Below the pieces are notes generated by a model. It did not search any database. It had not been told where the DNA came from and was given only the letters and a program-made list of their open reading frames with translations. From Methylocystaceae bacterium (GTDB lineage: Bacteria > Pseudomonadota > Alphaproteobacteria > Rhizobiales > Beijerinckiaceae), in assembly GCA_009773555.1 (NCBI GenBank), contig WSXZ01000042.1, positions 1 through 34,501 on the forward strand: 34,501 bases of DNA. The letters are read 5' to 3'. Shown piece by piece: positions 33,974 through 34,501 of the stretch. A program made the translations under genes and the position numbers. Within the stretch, counting starts at the first letter, position 1. Every line of letters starts with the position of its first letter.

Positions 33974-34501
33974 ATGTCCATCAATGTGCCTGCAGACCGT
34001 CCGCCGATCGATCCGCATCCGCTCAGCCCCTATGTCGCGTGGGCGGGGAATCGAAACCGTGATCCCATTCTCAGCATGTTCAGAGCGATCTTTCCGAACA
34101 GCGGCAATGTGCTGGAACTTGCGAGCGGCGCCGGCAACCACATCAACTATTTCGCGCCGCATTTCCCGACTCTGTCGTTTCAGCCCTCCGACTATGACGT
34201 CGAAGTGTTCGATTCGATCAAGAAGAAGCGCGACGAAGCAGGCGGCAAGAATATCTTCGATCCCATCAAAATCGATCTGACTGAGCCCCAGACCTGGCCC
34301 AGCGCCAGCGATCGGCTTTACGACGGCATTTTCGTCGTGAACCTCTTCCAGGTCGCGCCCGTCTCGATCTGCGACGGCATCGCTCAAGTCGCCGACCGCG
34401 TGTTGACCAAGGATGGCTTTGTCGCGATCTACGGGCCCTTCAAGGTTGACGGCAGTTATACGACCGAATCAAACGCCGCTTTCGATCAGGAGATCCTCGC
34501 G
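33974..34501 (+). CDS. DUF938-family SAM-dependent methyltransferase, 5' part
   Basis: The gene opens at ATG 33974 after a GAGGAGG site and runs off the window end, giving 176 residues of a protein normally near 200-220. Visible motifs are LSPYVAWAGNRNRDPILSMF near the N-terminus and the SAM-binding loop VLELASGAGNHINYFAPHFP. QPSDYD (with the Asp for the ribose), an IDLTEP segment and GIFVVNLFQVAP follow. This matches the DUF938/METTL26-like group, whose substrates are unknown. It is divergent from the LysR gene. The overlapping minus-strand frame at 33782-34387 is antisense noise. Confidence 0.85.
   Translation, partial: MSINVPADRPPIDPHPLSPYVAWAGNRNRDPILSMFRAIFPNSGNVLELASGAGNHINYFAPHFPTLSFQPSDYDVEVFDSIKKKRDEAGGKNIFDPIKIDLTEPQTWPSASDRLYDGIFVVNLFQVAPVSICDGIAQVADRVLTKDGFVAIYGPFKVDGSYTTESNAAFDQEILA

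Noticed and set aside
33782-34387. 201-codon minus-strand frame at the right end
   Set aside because: It overlaps the DUF938 methyltransferase, which has a good ribosome site and SAM-binding motif.

Overview
The window is GC-rich chromosomal DNA of an alphaproteobacterium, most likely in the Hyphomicrobiales (Rhizobiales). The evidence is gene content and order: the fab/acpP/mltG/yicC/gmk/rsmA block, the lptB-rpoN-hpf-ptsN block, and a complete PhyR-NepR-EcfG general stress response locus, which is specific to this class. A placement near Methylocystis-like methylotrophs feels right from the protein style, but no methane or methanol genes are present, so that is inference only. No prophage, insertion sequence, CRISPR array, rRNA or tRNA was seen.

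Layout. 1-426: 3' end of rsmA. 494-1005: ParE/RelE-type toxin-antitoxin pair. 1045-10689, minus strand: lipid and envelope block (fabD, fabG, acpP, fabF, mltG, yicC, gmk), interrupted by a plus-strand outer-membrane beta-barrel gene (8760-9539) and a palindromic element. 10798-14831: accessory genes (a deaminase with a Tat-like leader, a small secreted Cys protein, a SOUL protein, a GAF-HWE histidine kinase, a DUF3592-like membrane protein). 14902-16784: acetyl-CoA synthetase gene broken by an apparent 22-nt deletion. 16954-18915: membrane-anchored cyclic-nucleotide-binding protein, DUF2243 protein, leuD. 19040-23299: lptB, rpoN, hpf, ptsN. 23312-25694: KGG-repeat stress protein, phyR, nepR, ecfG, with an excellent EcfG-type promoter before nepR. 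25756-28708: fumC and an M20 peptidase. 28782-32623: palindromic repeats, a promoter and a cobalamin riboswitch, a TonB-dependent receptor gene (also broken by a short deletion), then two uncharacterised genes. 32758-34501: LysR regulator and a partial DUF938-type methyltransferase.

How the parts work together. The fab genes supply fatty acids for membranes and lipid A, while mltG and lptB act in peptidoglycan and LPS assembly. rpoN, hpf and ptsN link nitrogen/carbon status to transcription and ribosome hibernation. PhyR, when phosphorylated, sequesters NepR and frees EcfG. EcfG probably drives its own operon through the promoter at 24663-24687, and perhaps the neighbouring KGG gene. The cobalamin riboswitch should shut down the receptor and the two downstream genes when B12 is plentiful. 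This makes the six-helix membrane protein at 32069-32623 a candidate inner-membrane part of a B12 uptake route and the most promising undescribed element here.

Two conserved genes (acs and the receptor) each lack a short stretch at a point where the protein family is normally continuous. This is either true gene decay or an assembly artefact, and it should be checked before any metabolic conclusion is drawn.
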